DNA from: Paroedura picta
Lineage: Eukaryota > Chordata > Lepidosauria > Squamata > Gekkonidae
Assembly: GCF_049243985.1 (NCBI RefSeq)
Contig: NC_135381.1
Location: forward strand, 19,889,345-19,953,344
DNA: 64,000 bases
Direction: 5' to 3'
How positions within the stretch are numbered: the first letter of the stretch is position 1; the number at the start of each line of letters is the position of its first letter. Below the pieces are notes generated by a model. That model did no database searches. It was not told where the DNA came from and saw nothing but the letters and a program-made list of their open reading frames with translations. Positions 55,477 to 64,000 of the stretch are shown here, one piece after another. Position numbers and translations under genes: made by a program.

Positions 55477-56030
55477 AACACAAACAGAGAAAGACTGTTC
55501 AGTCTTGCCCAGTATTCCCTCTCTCACTTCCAACCTGAACTTATCCTGGGGAGAAGAACTACTCAGAGTTTAAGCATATCAGGGTACTTAATGGAAGATG
55601 TTTTTATAAGTCTGAAAGAGTTGCTGAATGCTGAAGAAAGTTCTCCTTCAGCTGACAGTCTGCAGATACTAAAAGCCTCACAGGCACAGGTACTCAGCAC
55701 CTGACTTATAACCATTAGTTATTTATGACTAAATCCTTCCCTTTTCTGCAGCTTAACTGAGCAAGGTTGCCTGGTTTACAGCCCATTTCCCCATCCTTTT
55801 GTCCTGGGTAACTTATGGCATTAATCTATAGGTACTCTTACAATGTTGAGGATGGGAAGCAGGCCTTCACAAAAAACAAACACCTGCCTTGGAGGTGGAT
55901 TTTGTAGCGCTGGAAATCGACCTCTCTTGCTTGGATATCTGAATGTCTTTGATTGCAGCAAGCTTCCTCCAACTATTTTCTGCTGGAGGGGCTCTGAGAA
56001 GAAATTCCGAGAGGAGGGAAATGGGAAGAG
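55070..56030. repeat. Unassigned sequence with (CT)n(CA)n microsatellite
   Basis: A CT dinucleotide array followed by a CA array lies at about 55431-55478. C run near 55228. No exon recognised in the remainder. Confidence 0.6.
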
Positions 56031-56281
56031 CCAATGGGGTCTACTTTGGCCACCTCATGAGAAGGAAGGACTCCCTGGAGAAGAGCCTAATGCTGGGAGT
56101 GATCGAGGGCAAAAGAAGAAGGGGACGACAGAGAATGAGGTGGATGGATGGAGTCACTGAAGCAGTAGGTGCAAACTTAAAAGGACTCCAGGGAATGGTA
56201 GAGGACAGGAAGGCCTGGAGGATCATTGTCCATGGGGTCGCGATGGGTCGGACACGACTTCGCACATAACAACAACAACAA
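56030..56281 (+). mobile_element. Bov-B LINE, ORF2 C-terminus and 3' end
   Basis: A frame encodes FGHLMRRKDSLEKSLMLGV followed by IEGKRRRGRQRMRWMDG, the conserved C-terminal region of RTE/Bov-B reverse transcriptase proteins. It then reaches the 3' terminus CCATGGGGTCGCGATGGGTC, GGACACGACTTCGCACATAA and an ACA-repeat tail. 5'-truncated and inactive, but the longest Bov-B piece here. Its GTCGGACACGACT shares pattern with the Sauria SINE end. Confidence 0.92.
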
Positions 56282-56449
56282 TGGGGGGATTGCAGCAGAA
56301 TTCAGCTCTTCCCTCCTACTCCTTTTCCATTGTATGTAAGTTCAACAAAGTCACTGCAGAAATCCCAAAAGACCTCTATCCATTATTAGCCTCTTTAGGG
56401 AAGGGAGTGAGTCAAACTGTCCAAATAAGGAGAAAAACACACTGGTATT
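56282..56449. other. Unassigned sequence
   Basis: Short unique stretch between the Bov-B tail and the GT microsatellite. Confidence 0.3.

Positions 56450-56452
<3 letters not shown>

Positions 56453-56496
<44 letters not shown>
56453..56496. repeat. (GT)n microsatellite
   Basis: About 20 TG units. The Val/Cys run in the overlapping plus frame is an artefact. Confidence 0.95.
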
Positions 56497-56499
<3 letters not shown>

Positions 56500-56578
56500 C
56501 ATATGTACGCACACACAATTAAATCTCCTCCAACTAGAGTAACCCCACCTGGGGTTCCAGAGTAGTACATAAACCTGG

Positions 56579-56707
56579 GCTTATTCTGCACACAATAGAT
56601 AATGTACTTTCAATGCACTTTAGAAGTAGTTTTTTCCTGTTCCACACAGGAAAATCCAGCTGCCAAAGCACATTGAAAGTGCATTATCCTATTTGTGCGG
56701 AATGGGC
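56579..56707. mobile_element. Palindromic MITE with CCWGG target duplication, copy 2
   Basis: A 129-bp fold-back: GCTTATTCTGCACACAATAG, TGTACTTTCAATGCACTTTA, centred near the CCTGTTCCACACAGG loop, then AGCACATTGAAAGTGCATTA and CTATTTGTGCGGAATGGGC. Flanked by CCTGG (56574-56578, 56708-56712). The inverted relation to 23269 shows in the exchange of the left and right arm wording. Confidence 0.8.
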
Positions 56708-56734
56708 CCTGGTTGGGAATAGCTGATTTAAAAT

Positions 56735-56830
56735 GTTTATTAGCTGCCTTTCTTCTGAATGGAGCTCAATGTGGCTTACAATATATGTAATATATATATA
56801 TATATATATACATTAAAAAATGCATAAACC
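56735..56830. repeat. Repeat remnant with (TA)n
   Basis: AGCTGCCTTTCTTCTGAATG and CAATGTGGCTTACAATATAT belong to the diffuse CTGCCTTTC/GGCTTACA family. They run into a TA dinucleotide array at 56788-56812. Confidence 0.55.
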
Positions 56831-56847
56831 AGTATTTAAAACCACAG

Positions 56848-56960
56848 TTTGGTGGTGGAAAGTGCCATCAACTTGCAGCTGACTTATGTTGACCATATGG
56901 GATTTTCAATCCAAGAAATGTTCAGAGAGGTGGCTTGCCTTTGCCCCAGGACCCTGGATT
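56848..56960 (-). mobile_element. 5S rRNA-derived SINE, tail-side fragment
   Basis: GGTGGTGGAAAGTGCCATCA, GCTGACTTATGTTGACCATA, GGGATTTTCAATCCAAGAAA and GAGGTGGCTTGCCTTTGCCC match in order the 14994-15044 and 15480-15530 parts of the split copy. The 5S-like head is missing. Confidence 0.65.
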
Positions 56961-57119
56961 TCAGACCATAACCAAAAGAAATGCTAAATAAAACTGTCTT
57001 CAGATGCCTCCTAAAGCGTGAAAGGAAGGGGGCCGGGCACACCTCCCTAGAAAAGTTGTTTAATAATTGTGGGGATACCACCAAGACAGCAATTTCTTAT
57101 GTACCCATGAAATGAGCTT
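56961..57119. other. Unassigned sequence
   Basis: Short segment between a SINE fragment and the LINE; nothing recognised. Confidence 0.3.
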
Positions 57120-57830
57120 TGTTGATTCTTGGGACAGCCTGTGATCTTCATTCCTGTGCAAGAATGTGCAGGAGAACACAGTCCTTTGGATACACCACTC
57201 CAAAGCCATGTAGGGCAGGGACAGTCAACCTGTGTTCCTCCAGATGTTCATGGACTACAATTCCCATGAGTCCCTGCCAGCGTTTTCTGGCAGAGGCTCA
57301 TGGGAATTGAAGTCCATGAACATCTGGAGGAACACAGGTTGACTACCCCTGATGTAGGGCTTTAAAGTTCCAAACTAACAACTTGAATTGGGCTTGGAAA
57401 CGAATCAGCAGCCAGTGTAGTTGCTGCAGTATCAGAGTGACATGCTCCCGATAGCTCGCCCTGACCAGCAGTCCAGTGGTCGTGTTCTGCAATAGCTGCA
57501 ACTTTTGAACACTCTTCAAGGATAGACCCAAGAACAGCCCAAGGCAATAGTGTGATGTAACTAAGGCATGGATCACTGTGGCTAGAGCTGACTGACCCAG
57601 GGATAGATACAGCCAACACACCAGCTGAAGATGGGCAAAAACACTCTGGGCCACCACAGACAGCTGGGTTTCTAAGGTGACTGTTGTGCTGCGTAGCATT
57701 CCCAGTGTTGGGGGTTACAGGCCAAGCAGTCTTGTTGGATGGAAGTCGCTGTTTCTGGATGTGCAGACACAAGGGGGATGCCTCCAGAGAAGTAGAAGAA
57801 AACCAGGGCTGGTTCTTTATGTTACAGATC
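57120..57830 (-). mobile_element. CR1/L2-superfamily LINE ORF2 fragment, split by a hAT palindrome
   Basis: The minus-strand frame from 57699 gives TLETQLSVVAQSVFAHLQL, then ALATVIHALVTSHY, GLSLKSVQKLQLLQNTTTGL and LHWLLIRFQAQFKLLVWNFK-ALHQG. These match the C-terminal part of L2/CR1-type reverse transcriptases (the 'HALVTSRLDYCN...KLQLVQNAAARL...LHWLPVRFR' pattern). The YCN region is degraded. Coding similarity resumes left of the hAT insertion, and stops show it is dead. The right boundary is approximate. Confidence 0.82.
57216..57351. mobile_element. Palindromic hAT-like element, copy 8 (subfamily B)
   Basis: A 136-bp palindrome with duplications ATGTAGGG (57208-57215, 57352-57359), inserted into the LINE at 57120-57830. 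It has a private variant of subfamily B: TGTGTTCCTCC in the left arm is mirrored by GGAGGAACACA in the right arm, where copy 2 has TGTGGTCCTCC and GGAGGACCACA. Confidence 0.93.
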
Positions 57831-58460
57831 AGTGGCTTTGTCAAAGAAGCAAAAGGGTGCCAGGAAGCCCACAAGGGGATGCCTAAGGGGACCCTTAGTT
57901 TAGGAAGCTTTTTGAAGATGGTGACAGACAGTATGGGTATGAGGCCTGCACTGAATGATCCACGGCCCGTGGCTCATCACTGCCTTATTTATTGCTAGAG
58001 TTTCTTCAGTGCTTTCGCAGGAAAGACTTTTTGAAAGTGTAACCTGACTCTAACTCTGTTTAGAGTAAGGAGAGTGACCCATCCCACCGTTCTCTCTTTT
58101 CTGTCTGTCATCCTTTTAAACACTGAAAACTTTCACAAGATCCCACTTGCCAGTCAGTGGCAGCTGTGCACAGGAGGGATATTTGCAAATCTTCTGGCTT
58201 GCTCTTTCTGCAAATTAAACAGAACTGCGGAAAGCAAAGCCCCTAACCAGTCGGCCGAAGGGTCTCTCTCTTGCATGCAAATGACTGTTTTTATTGCTGA
58301 ATGAGTTGCCAGCATTCACTGATTCATTCCCTGGGCTAGGGGGAGCTCGGGTGATGTTTTTCAGAGTGGCAACAGAGGGAAAGCCTCCAGGTTCTGTGTG
58401 TGCCTGAGATCATTTGTGTGCCGTTAGCCTTAACAACAACAAGGCTTGCCTCTAGCCGCT
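57831..58460. other. Unassigned sequence
   Basis: No exon or repeat recognised. A repeat-free patch at 58130-58220 (TATTTGCAAATCTT) is unremarkable on its own. Confidence 0.3.
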
Positions 58461-58464
58461 AGAG

Positions 58465-58565
58465 TTACAAGCAGCTCAATCCTGAACATGTTTTCTCAGA
58501 GGTAAGTCTCACTGTGTTCACTGGGGCTTACTCCCGAGTGAGCTTGCATAAGACTGCAACCTTCA
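58465..58565. repeat. Short interspersed repeat with inverted ends
   Basis: CAATCCTGAACATGTTTTCT and GGCTTACTCCCGAGTGAGC then GCATAAGACTGCAACC. The GCAATCCTATGCA-like ends are inverted relative to each other, as in a common squamate MITE-like repeat. Class uncertain. Confidence 0.45.
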
Positions 58566-58604
58566 GGAATGTCTTTGTCTGTGTTCCTTTCTGCAGGCAT
58601 CAGA

Positions 58605-58800
58605 GAGAGGAATGCTTTGAACACATGTAGCGGCCTCAGACAGTCAGGCCACTGCTCTGTTCAGCCCAGTATTCTGCTCTAACAGGTTGTGGCTTTCCAA
58701 GGACCCAGATACTGGTCTTTCACATCACCTGATCTTGGAAACTGGAGATGCTGGGGATTGAACTGGCAACCTTTTGAACGCAAGGCAGTCAGAGTTTCTC
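58605..58800 (-). mobile_element. tRNA-derived SINE, second type, degraded
   Basis: In minus orientation the right part GAAACTGGAGATGCTGGGG, ATTGAACTGGCAACCTTTTG and AACGCAAGGCAG is the complement of a tRNA-like head (B-box complement GGGGATTGAAC). The left part CAGTCAGGCCACTGCTCTGT and TCAGCCCAGTATTCTGC is the body. It differs from the GAA-tailed family. Confidence 0.55.
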
Positions 58801-59020
58801 CATATATTGCCCAATCTCCTGGCACTGCCTTAAGGAAGCTTTTTCAGCATGGAGATAAGTTGCGAGGAAAGCTTCAACCTTCTAAAAGTCAGGTTGTTTC
58901 TAAAGCCAGGATTTTTGTTTTGCTTTTCAGGCTCTCCACCCTAAATGTGGCGCAGGGAGACAGCTTGAGCCACGTACGAGCTCTTATGCACAAAGAGAAA
59001 ACTTCAACGTAACTGCTTGA
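58801..59020. other. Unassigned sequence
   Basis: No gene or named repeat recognised. Confidence 0.3.
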
Positions 59021-59027
59021 AGGCCAC

Positions 59028-59210
59028 AGGCAGAGGGCTTTCATATCCCCTTCTCCATTTTACCGTCACAACGTGCCTGTGAGGTCGGGCAGGCTAAGTG
59101 TGTGTGACTGACTGACCACGTTTCATGGCAGAGTGGAGATTTCAGCTCAGGCGGCTATCTTAGATAGGCTGACAATCTTGACTCCTGTGCCATACTGGCT
59201 CTCCAGCTTA
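59028..59210 (-). mobile_element. Diverged tRNA-derived SINE (or MIR-like)
   Basis: CCTTCTCCATTTTACCGTCA, CAACGTGCCTGTGAGGTCGG, TTTCATGGCAGAGTGGAGAT and GTGCCATACTGGCTCTCC follow, in minus orientation, the order of the SINE at 7690-7922. Old, with no duplication visible. Confidence 0.5.
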
Positions 59211-60439
59211 GTTCTTCACAGCTCTCTTGACCAAAAGAATGCTGTAATCCGAAATGCAGCACTGAAGCCTTTCTGAAATGTATATTAATTACTAAAAACC
59301 ACATTGAGTTATTATAAAATCCTTCACTACTTAGGATGCATTAATTCAATTTAAAAGAATTATGTTTGTGTGTGTGCACGAGAGAGAAGGCAGTCATCCT
59401 TTGTACCTTTAACTGTAGTCTGCCCCAGAAAATGAATAGGTTTGGCTTTTATGGCATGGAAGGTAAGTAAAGGGGTATGGAGAACTCTACCTAGGGGCTG
59501 AGCTTAGCCCCTGGCACAAAAGCAGAGAAATCACCCCCATAGATCAGATCAAGGCTCTTCATCTCTTCCAACACCGAGTTTCCAAAAACATCCTCTGAAC
59601 ATGGAGGTTCTATTTATCTCGCATGGTGTTTAGAGTCATCGCCATGTCCATGAAGAGCCTGAGCATCTTAACTCCAGAGACCTTTCTTGTTTGTAAGGAC
59701 TACGATTCCATTTTCAACCTTCTCATCCTTTTATTTCAAGTAGCCTTTAATAGAAAAATTAAACAGAGAATCCCCATCACCACCATGCCTGAAGACATTT
59801 CACTGACTACGCCTTGTTGGGGCAAGTTGCCATTATGGGGGGGCGGGAGGGGGAATAAATGTAGGACTGGCCCATCGGTGGTGACTGAAGGGAGCCTTCA
59901 TCTTCAGAGGCATCGATCCTCTGAATTCCTGCGTGGAGGGGTGGAAGCAGCAGGGGAGGACCCTGTTTGTGGGGCCCACCAGGTAAGTGGTCACATGCTG
60001 TGTGAAAGTATGCTGGAATATATGGAGCAGCAGGCTCTTCTCCTGTTCTTAAGTAGGGCACTCCCCAAGTTTCTCTGAGCATGTGCAGAAGCTTCCTTCA
60101 AAACATGCTGGTTCCTCTTTGCTGGGGTTGTAACAAGCTCTGTGTTTTTAAAAGTTCTCTGGTGCATGGATGGGAGACTGGCCTGATGGGGATTGACCTG
60201 CCCTGCTGCTCCAGAAGGTACAGTCCTGTAGACACAGCCCCCCCCCCCCCCCGCTTTTGCCATCAAGCTGGCTAACTCTTCCATTGCTCGGGTGGCAGCC
60301 TCCCCTCTCACAACGGAGGTTGGGGTGAAAAGTCTTTGTGCCTCGCCAGGCAATTGAACCTGGCCAGGCCCACCCCCATCAGTTGGCAACCCTGTTTATT
60401 CAAGGCAGACATCCGAGGAAGACGGGCAGGTCGCTGGAG
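59211..60439. other. Unassigned sequence upstream of the CpG island
   Basis: AT-rich to about 59760, then more GC-rich with G/C homopolymers (59838, 60238-60252). The 151-codon frame at 59623-60078 has no domain character. The distal promoter of the gene at 60826 may reach into it, but nothing specific can be shown. Confidence 0.35.
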
Positions 60440-61780
60440 ACAGGCGAACGCTCGTCTGCCCAGCTAGCTACAAGGCAGGCGGGAAGCCAACTGGTGGCGC
60501 CTTGGTGACCCGGAGGGCCAGCGGCTGGGCAGCCGCTTCACCTGTTGAGCTCCCGCTGGCTTCGGAGGGCCGCCGGCAGCCCTGTATTCGGCCGAGGCGC
60601 CTTTAAGAGAGCAGCCGCCCTCCGGAGCCCTCCTCCGCTCCGCGCCCCGCAGCCCCCTCCGCGGGCACACCGGTGCAGCGCGCCGCGGCAGGAAGACCGA
60701 GGCTGGCTGGCCAGGCGGGAAGCCGCGTCTGGCCAGCTTCGCCCCGCTGCCCGCCGCTCGCTCCAGGAAAGGCGCCGCAGACGCCGCTTCCCGCCCGGGG
60801 CTGCCGCACGCGGCTGGGGAGCGCCATGGCCAGTGGAGCCCGCCCCGGATCTTGCCCGCCCGACCCGCCGCACACCTGCCAGGTAGGCTACTCCGACTCC
60901 TACTCCTACCGCGGGGGTTACTACGTGAGCGCAGGAATTGCGGAGGCGGCCGGAACTCGCCTGCTTCGGCGGTCAGGGAGCCGAGCCTCGGCCAGGAGAG
61001 GTGCCTGGCGGGGAAACGCTGCCGCGCGGGTGCCGCGGGCTGGGGCTGGGGCTGAGTCGAGGCGGCGGCATCCTGCGCTGGCCCCGGGAAGCGACCGGCC
61101 TGCCCGCTCTCTTGGGGCAGCAGCCGAGGGCTGGCGGGCTCTGCTCTCAGGGGCTGGGCTGGGCTGGGGGGCGCCTTGGCGTGGCGACCTCGTGCCTGGC
61201 GGGTGCGAGGCAAGGACGCTTTTGCTCCGCTCCGTGCAGTGCAGCGGCGCTGGAGCAAAGGCGGAGCGGGCGGGCGGGCTTGTCGGGGGCTCATTCGCCC
61301 CCCCCCCGGGCGCTAAGGAACCTGTGGCTTCTCTGCCGGCCTGTGTCGGTGGGGCGCCCAGACGCTCCGGCTGCAGCCAGCTCTCCCCCCCTGCTAGCCG
61401 GGACGGAAGCCTCGGCGGCGTTGATGCCTCCCCCAGCGCGCAAACAGAGGGCGCGTTTCCTGCCGTCCTGCCCGGCGGGTCTTCTTTGGGGAAGGTGATC
61501 CGGGAAGCCCTCGACTCCGAGCGTCTGCCGGCCCGCGCGGCGTTGCAGCCGGATCGCCGAAGCGGGCTTCTTCGGGGCTGGGACAGCCGGGCTTGAGTGC
61601 GGAACGGCCGGGCGCGTCTGTGATTGTAGAGCCCCGAGCCTGGCCGCTTGGCAGCCGATGGGTGGTCCCAGCAGGTGCCTCTGCCCGAGGAAGGACTCCC
61701 GGTGCCGCAAGAGGAGGGCTGTAGGCACCGCAGGGCTCGTCCCCGCCGAGCGCCCCCCCCCCCGACCCTTCCGAGTGCTA
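60440..61780 (+). promoter_or_regulatory. CpG island, TATA-less promoter region
   Basis: About 1.3 kb of very GC-rich sequence with frequent unmutated CpG, far above the rest of the window. It contains GC-box-like CCGCCC/GGGCGG elements (for example near 60611, 60793 and 61262-61280) and no TATA or CCAAT box near the putative start codon. Such islands mark promoters of housekeeping or developmental genes in vertebrates. Both strands are open over long distances here because stop codons are rare in GC-rich DNA, so frame length is no evidence. A divergent minus-strand transcript cannot be excluded. Confidence 0.85.
60826..60882 (+). CDS. Putative first coding exon of an unrecognised host gene
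   Basis: The ATG at 60826 has a strong Kozak context (GCGCCATGG: G at -3 and +4). It lies 385 bp inside the CpG island. It encodes MASGARPGSCPPDPPHTCQ and is followed at 60883 by a splice donor CAG|GTAGGC, leaving phase 0. A second possible donor lies at 60925 (TAC|GTGAGC), which would add VGYSDSYSYRGGYY. No acceptor or later exon is visible to 64000, implying a first intron of more than 3 kb. The short Pro/Cys-rich peptide shows no domain, signal peptide or membrane segment, and I cannot name the gene. The 5' end of the transcript is unknown. The frame is also open upstream with no in-frame ATG noted near it, so this ATG is the best but unproven start. Confidence 0.45.
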
Positions 61781-61915
61781 CTTAATTGTCTCTTTGGAGC
61801 GGCGCCCGCCGTGCAAAGCTCCGAATTCGAACTGTTCGGTCTGTGGTGGCTGATCGTGGGTCCGGTTTGGAGTCGTTGTAAGCAGAGTTGGGACTCCCCC
61901 TCCAAGGTCATAGTG
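61781..61915. other. Island shore
   Basis: GC content falls off here. If the exon at 60826 is real this is the start of intron 1. Nothing specific seen. Confidence 0.4.
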
Positions 61916-61917
61916 GG

Positions 61918-62108
61918 TGTTAGCTTTATTTTCTTTATTATTTAATGGGGGGACCCAGAGCAGCTTGCAACATTGTCCTCCTCTCCTCCTCACAACAACC
62001 CTGAGAGGTAGGCTAGCGGGAGAGAGAGAGAGACTGGCCCAAGGTCACACCGTGAGTGCAGACCCAGAGGCAACTCTCTTAACTGCTACACCGCCTTGGC
62101 TCTAGGTC
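61918..62108 (-). mobile_element. tRNA-derived SINE, diverged, minus orientation
   Basis: TTAGCTTTATTTTCTTTATT, GGACCCAGAGCAGCTTGCAA, CTCCTCACAACAACCCTGAG, ACTGGCCCAAGGTCACACCG and the head complement TAACTGCTACACCGCCTTGG. This is the same block order as the 7690 and 59028 copies, better preserved. The complement of a tRNA-like A-box region lies at its right end. Confidence 0.65.
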
Positions 62109-64000
62109 TCTCTGGGGTATTGTGCGTGTGCCCTGCCCCTGAGCTTTGGGCACTCCTTGCACTCTGAGTGTAATGTATTAGTACTACGATCCTCAACAAG
62201 AATAGTGTGGAGGTGGAGAGAATCCCTGGGGATAGGGGGAGTCTTTGACAGTTCTTTTGCAGAAGGGGATGATGGAGCTCCTTCTTGGGGAATATGATGC
62301 AGTTTGGCACCAAGTGGAGATCATTTAGGAGCCAAGAAGCAGATTGGGACTGGCTGTTCTCTCTTCCTTGACCAGCGCAGCAGGGCAACGATGCTGTTGC
62401 GTGGCTCCTGCCGCAGCATCCCTGCTTCCCCCATACAATGTCGACTCTGCCTAAAGCTCAGATACTAAGAGATGCAAATAGCTATAGTGATTTCCTTTAA
62501 TTGGGCAGAGCTGTGAGTGGCATAAGAATGTGCAAAGCTCTGTGGCTGTTGACACACGCTGGCGCCGTTGCTGGAATTGTACATCTGCATGGTGGTTCCT
62601 TTCCGACTGGTCTTGCGGTGTTGAATTCAGAGGAGCCGGAGCTTACTGGACAGGCCAACAACAGCCACTTAGGAGAGCCCTGGAGTTGTGATGGTCTGCA
62701 GCTTGTTGGAGGGGCAATGAGTCCTCACCGGATGGCCCTTTTCTAATGTTTCACACTCTGGTACCTTTCTGCAAATAACTGCAGAGAAGGGGGGAAATCC
62801 CTGGTTGTGTAGGCTTGCCTTATGTGCTTGGTCTGTATAGCTTAGCTTTGTCTCGTCTACCTGGCAGCTGTTCTGTGGGGTCTTGGGCAGATGAATCTTG
62901 GAGAACCTTTGAGATGCCAGGAGGACGGAATCTTCCGCACGCAAAGCCTGTGCCGTCCCCAGATAAACATTCTGATGTCTTTTAGTTCTGTGGCAGAATT
63001 CAACCCCCCCAATCTCTTATTTTCCATTTTGAAGATTTATCCTGCTGAGTTATTGGGGAGGACAGTTTAAATTGTAGTGTTATGGTGTGTGGGCAGAAAT
63101 AAATGCTGCACCAGAAGTAAAAGGTGTAAGTGGTGAAGGGGGCACCCTTGACTGTCCTTGGGCCAAGAAGCCAATCGATTTTAAGCCAGGAGCATAGGTT
63201 CAGGTTTGGGGTGGGATGAACCAAGGGCCCAGGGCTTGCTCTTGGGTACATTCAGGATAGACCCCCACCATACACCCTCAATCGGTTGTGGTCACATTTT
63301 GTGCACCTCACGACAGATGCTAGTGCTTCTGGAGATCAGCTGCATGTGGTTTGAAACAAAGGGGTGGGATCATCCCCACCTTTCTCTAAAAGGCACCCCT
63401 GCAGTTTTAAGCTCCACTCTTGCTGCATTTGATTGCTGGGATGCGTAGAAGCTGGCTGCTGAAGGGGCTTACTGAGCAGTGGAAATTGCCAAGTGATTGT
63501 GATCATGGGCAGTCAGTTCAAATCTTTCCTTGGCCACAAAATCCTACAGTTCCCTCCAAGACAGAGTTAGCCCCTTATAAGCACTGACTTCAATGTATTT
63601 AGCAGGGTGTTGGATGGCAGGGCAGTGTTAAGTGGCTTTAGGTAAGCCATCCAGTTCACCCCCCCTTTTTTTTTAGAGACCTGCAGGAAAGATAGTCAGT
63701 GAAACCTTCTAAGCAGAAAATAATACACATTTGATATTATACATCAGGAAGGCAGACTTTGTGCATTTCATACGGATGGTCTGAGCTTCAGCATGGTCCC
63801 ATCCACTGGCTGGAGGGTCAACAGGAGTTGGAATCTTGTCCTTCCTTTCTGCTCAGAGTTTATCTTGGTGTTTCTTGCCTCTCTTGTAGGTGGAATTTGA
63901 GTGTTGTCTACCTTGGATCCACTTACAGGCAGGTGGCTCTGTCTTTTCTTTTTTGTGGGGAGGGGAGCTCTAATTATTTCTTTTCCATTCCAACCTAGGT
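62109..64000. other. Unassigned sequence, probable intron 1
   Basis: No exon with convincing splice sites or conserved domain seen, and few recognisable repeats. A C/T run lies at 63659-63674. If the CpG-island gene is real, this is intronic. Confidence 0.35.

Noticed and set aside
55943-56269. 108-residue frame as a possible host gene
   Set aside because: Its C-terminal two thirds match the conserved Bov-B reverse-transcriptase tail and it ends in the Bov-B 3' terminus.
7364-57351. Repeated ~136-bp palindromes as a CRISPR-like array or regulatory operator set
   Set aside because: Copies are dispersed over 50 kb without spacers and flanked by individual 8-bp duplications, as expected for transposons in a eukaryotic genome.
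59623-60078. 151-residue frame upstream of the CpG island as a gene
   Set aside because: No domain, Kozak context, splice or composition support; it crosses G-rich low-complexity sequence.
60464-61294. 276-residue minus-strand frame across the CpG island
   Set aside because: Long open frames on several strands are expected in CpG-rich DNA. The Pro/Arg/Ala/Gly composition reflects base content and no domain is visible.
60673-61596. 307-residue plus-strand frame through the CpG island
   Set aside because: It lacks an ATG at its left end and continues past two plausible splice donors into compositional Gly/Ala/Arg sequence. Only the short part from 60826 is kept as a candidate exon.

Overview
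The window looks like a non-coding stretch of a squamate reptile nuclear genome (lizard or gecko type). The basis is repeat content: three Sauria-type tRNA SINEs ending in ACCTTT units, three 3' ends of Bov-B LINEs, CR1 LINE tails ending in ATTCTATG units, 5S rRNA-derived SINEs, and a tRNA-derived SINE with a GAA/CTT tail. There are no bacterial features, operons or CRISPR arrays. Species cannot be fixed from the sequence alone.

Layout. From 1 to about 60.4 kb I see no convincing host exon. It is intergenic or intronic DNA filled with old and young transposons, microsatellites and unassigned sequence. At 60.44-61.78 kb lies a strong CpG island, the only credible host-gene landmark. It holds an ATG in a good Kozak context at 60826, followed after 19 codons by a plausible splice donor. 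This would be a TATA-less promoter and first coding exon of a plus-strand gene whose remaining exons lie beyond 64 kb. I do not recognise the protein. The last 2 kb would be intron 1.

The most striking feature is the density of inverted-repeat (fold-back) elements. Eight near-complete copies of a ~136-bp palindromic hAT-like element are present, seven of them with exact 8-bp target duplications. Two copies of a ~130-bp palindrome are flanked by 5-bp CCWGG duplications. Two ~181-bp Harbinger-like MITEs occur in opposite orientations. Four larger unassigned fold-backs lie at 13.6-14.3, 21.8-22.1, 46.1-46.5 and 52.5 kb. In the hAT family, subfamily-specific substitutions mostly occur in both arms of the same copy.

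Nesting gives a relative chronology. A 5S-derived SINE was split by a hAT palindrome and a Sauria SINE (14.99-15.65 kb). A CR1/L2-type LINE was split by a hAT palindrome (57.1-57.8 kb). An unassigned fold-back holds a GAA-tailed SINE (13.6-14.3 kb). One SINE tail has grown into a ~410-bp pure purine/pyrimidine tract (41.85-42.26 kb). Two GC-rich, hairpin-bearing blocks (0.77-1.38 and 30.86-31.19 kb) remain unexplained. I found no evidence of a novel multi-gene system.
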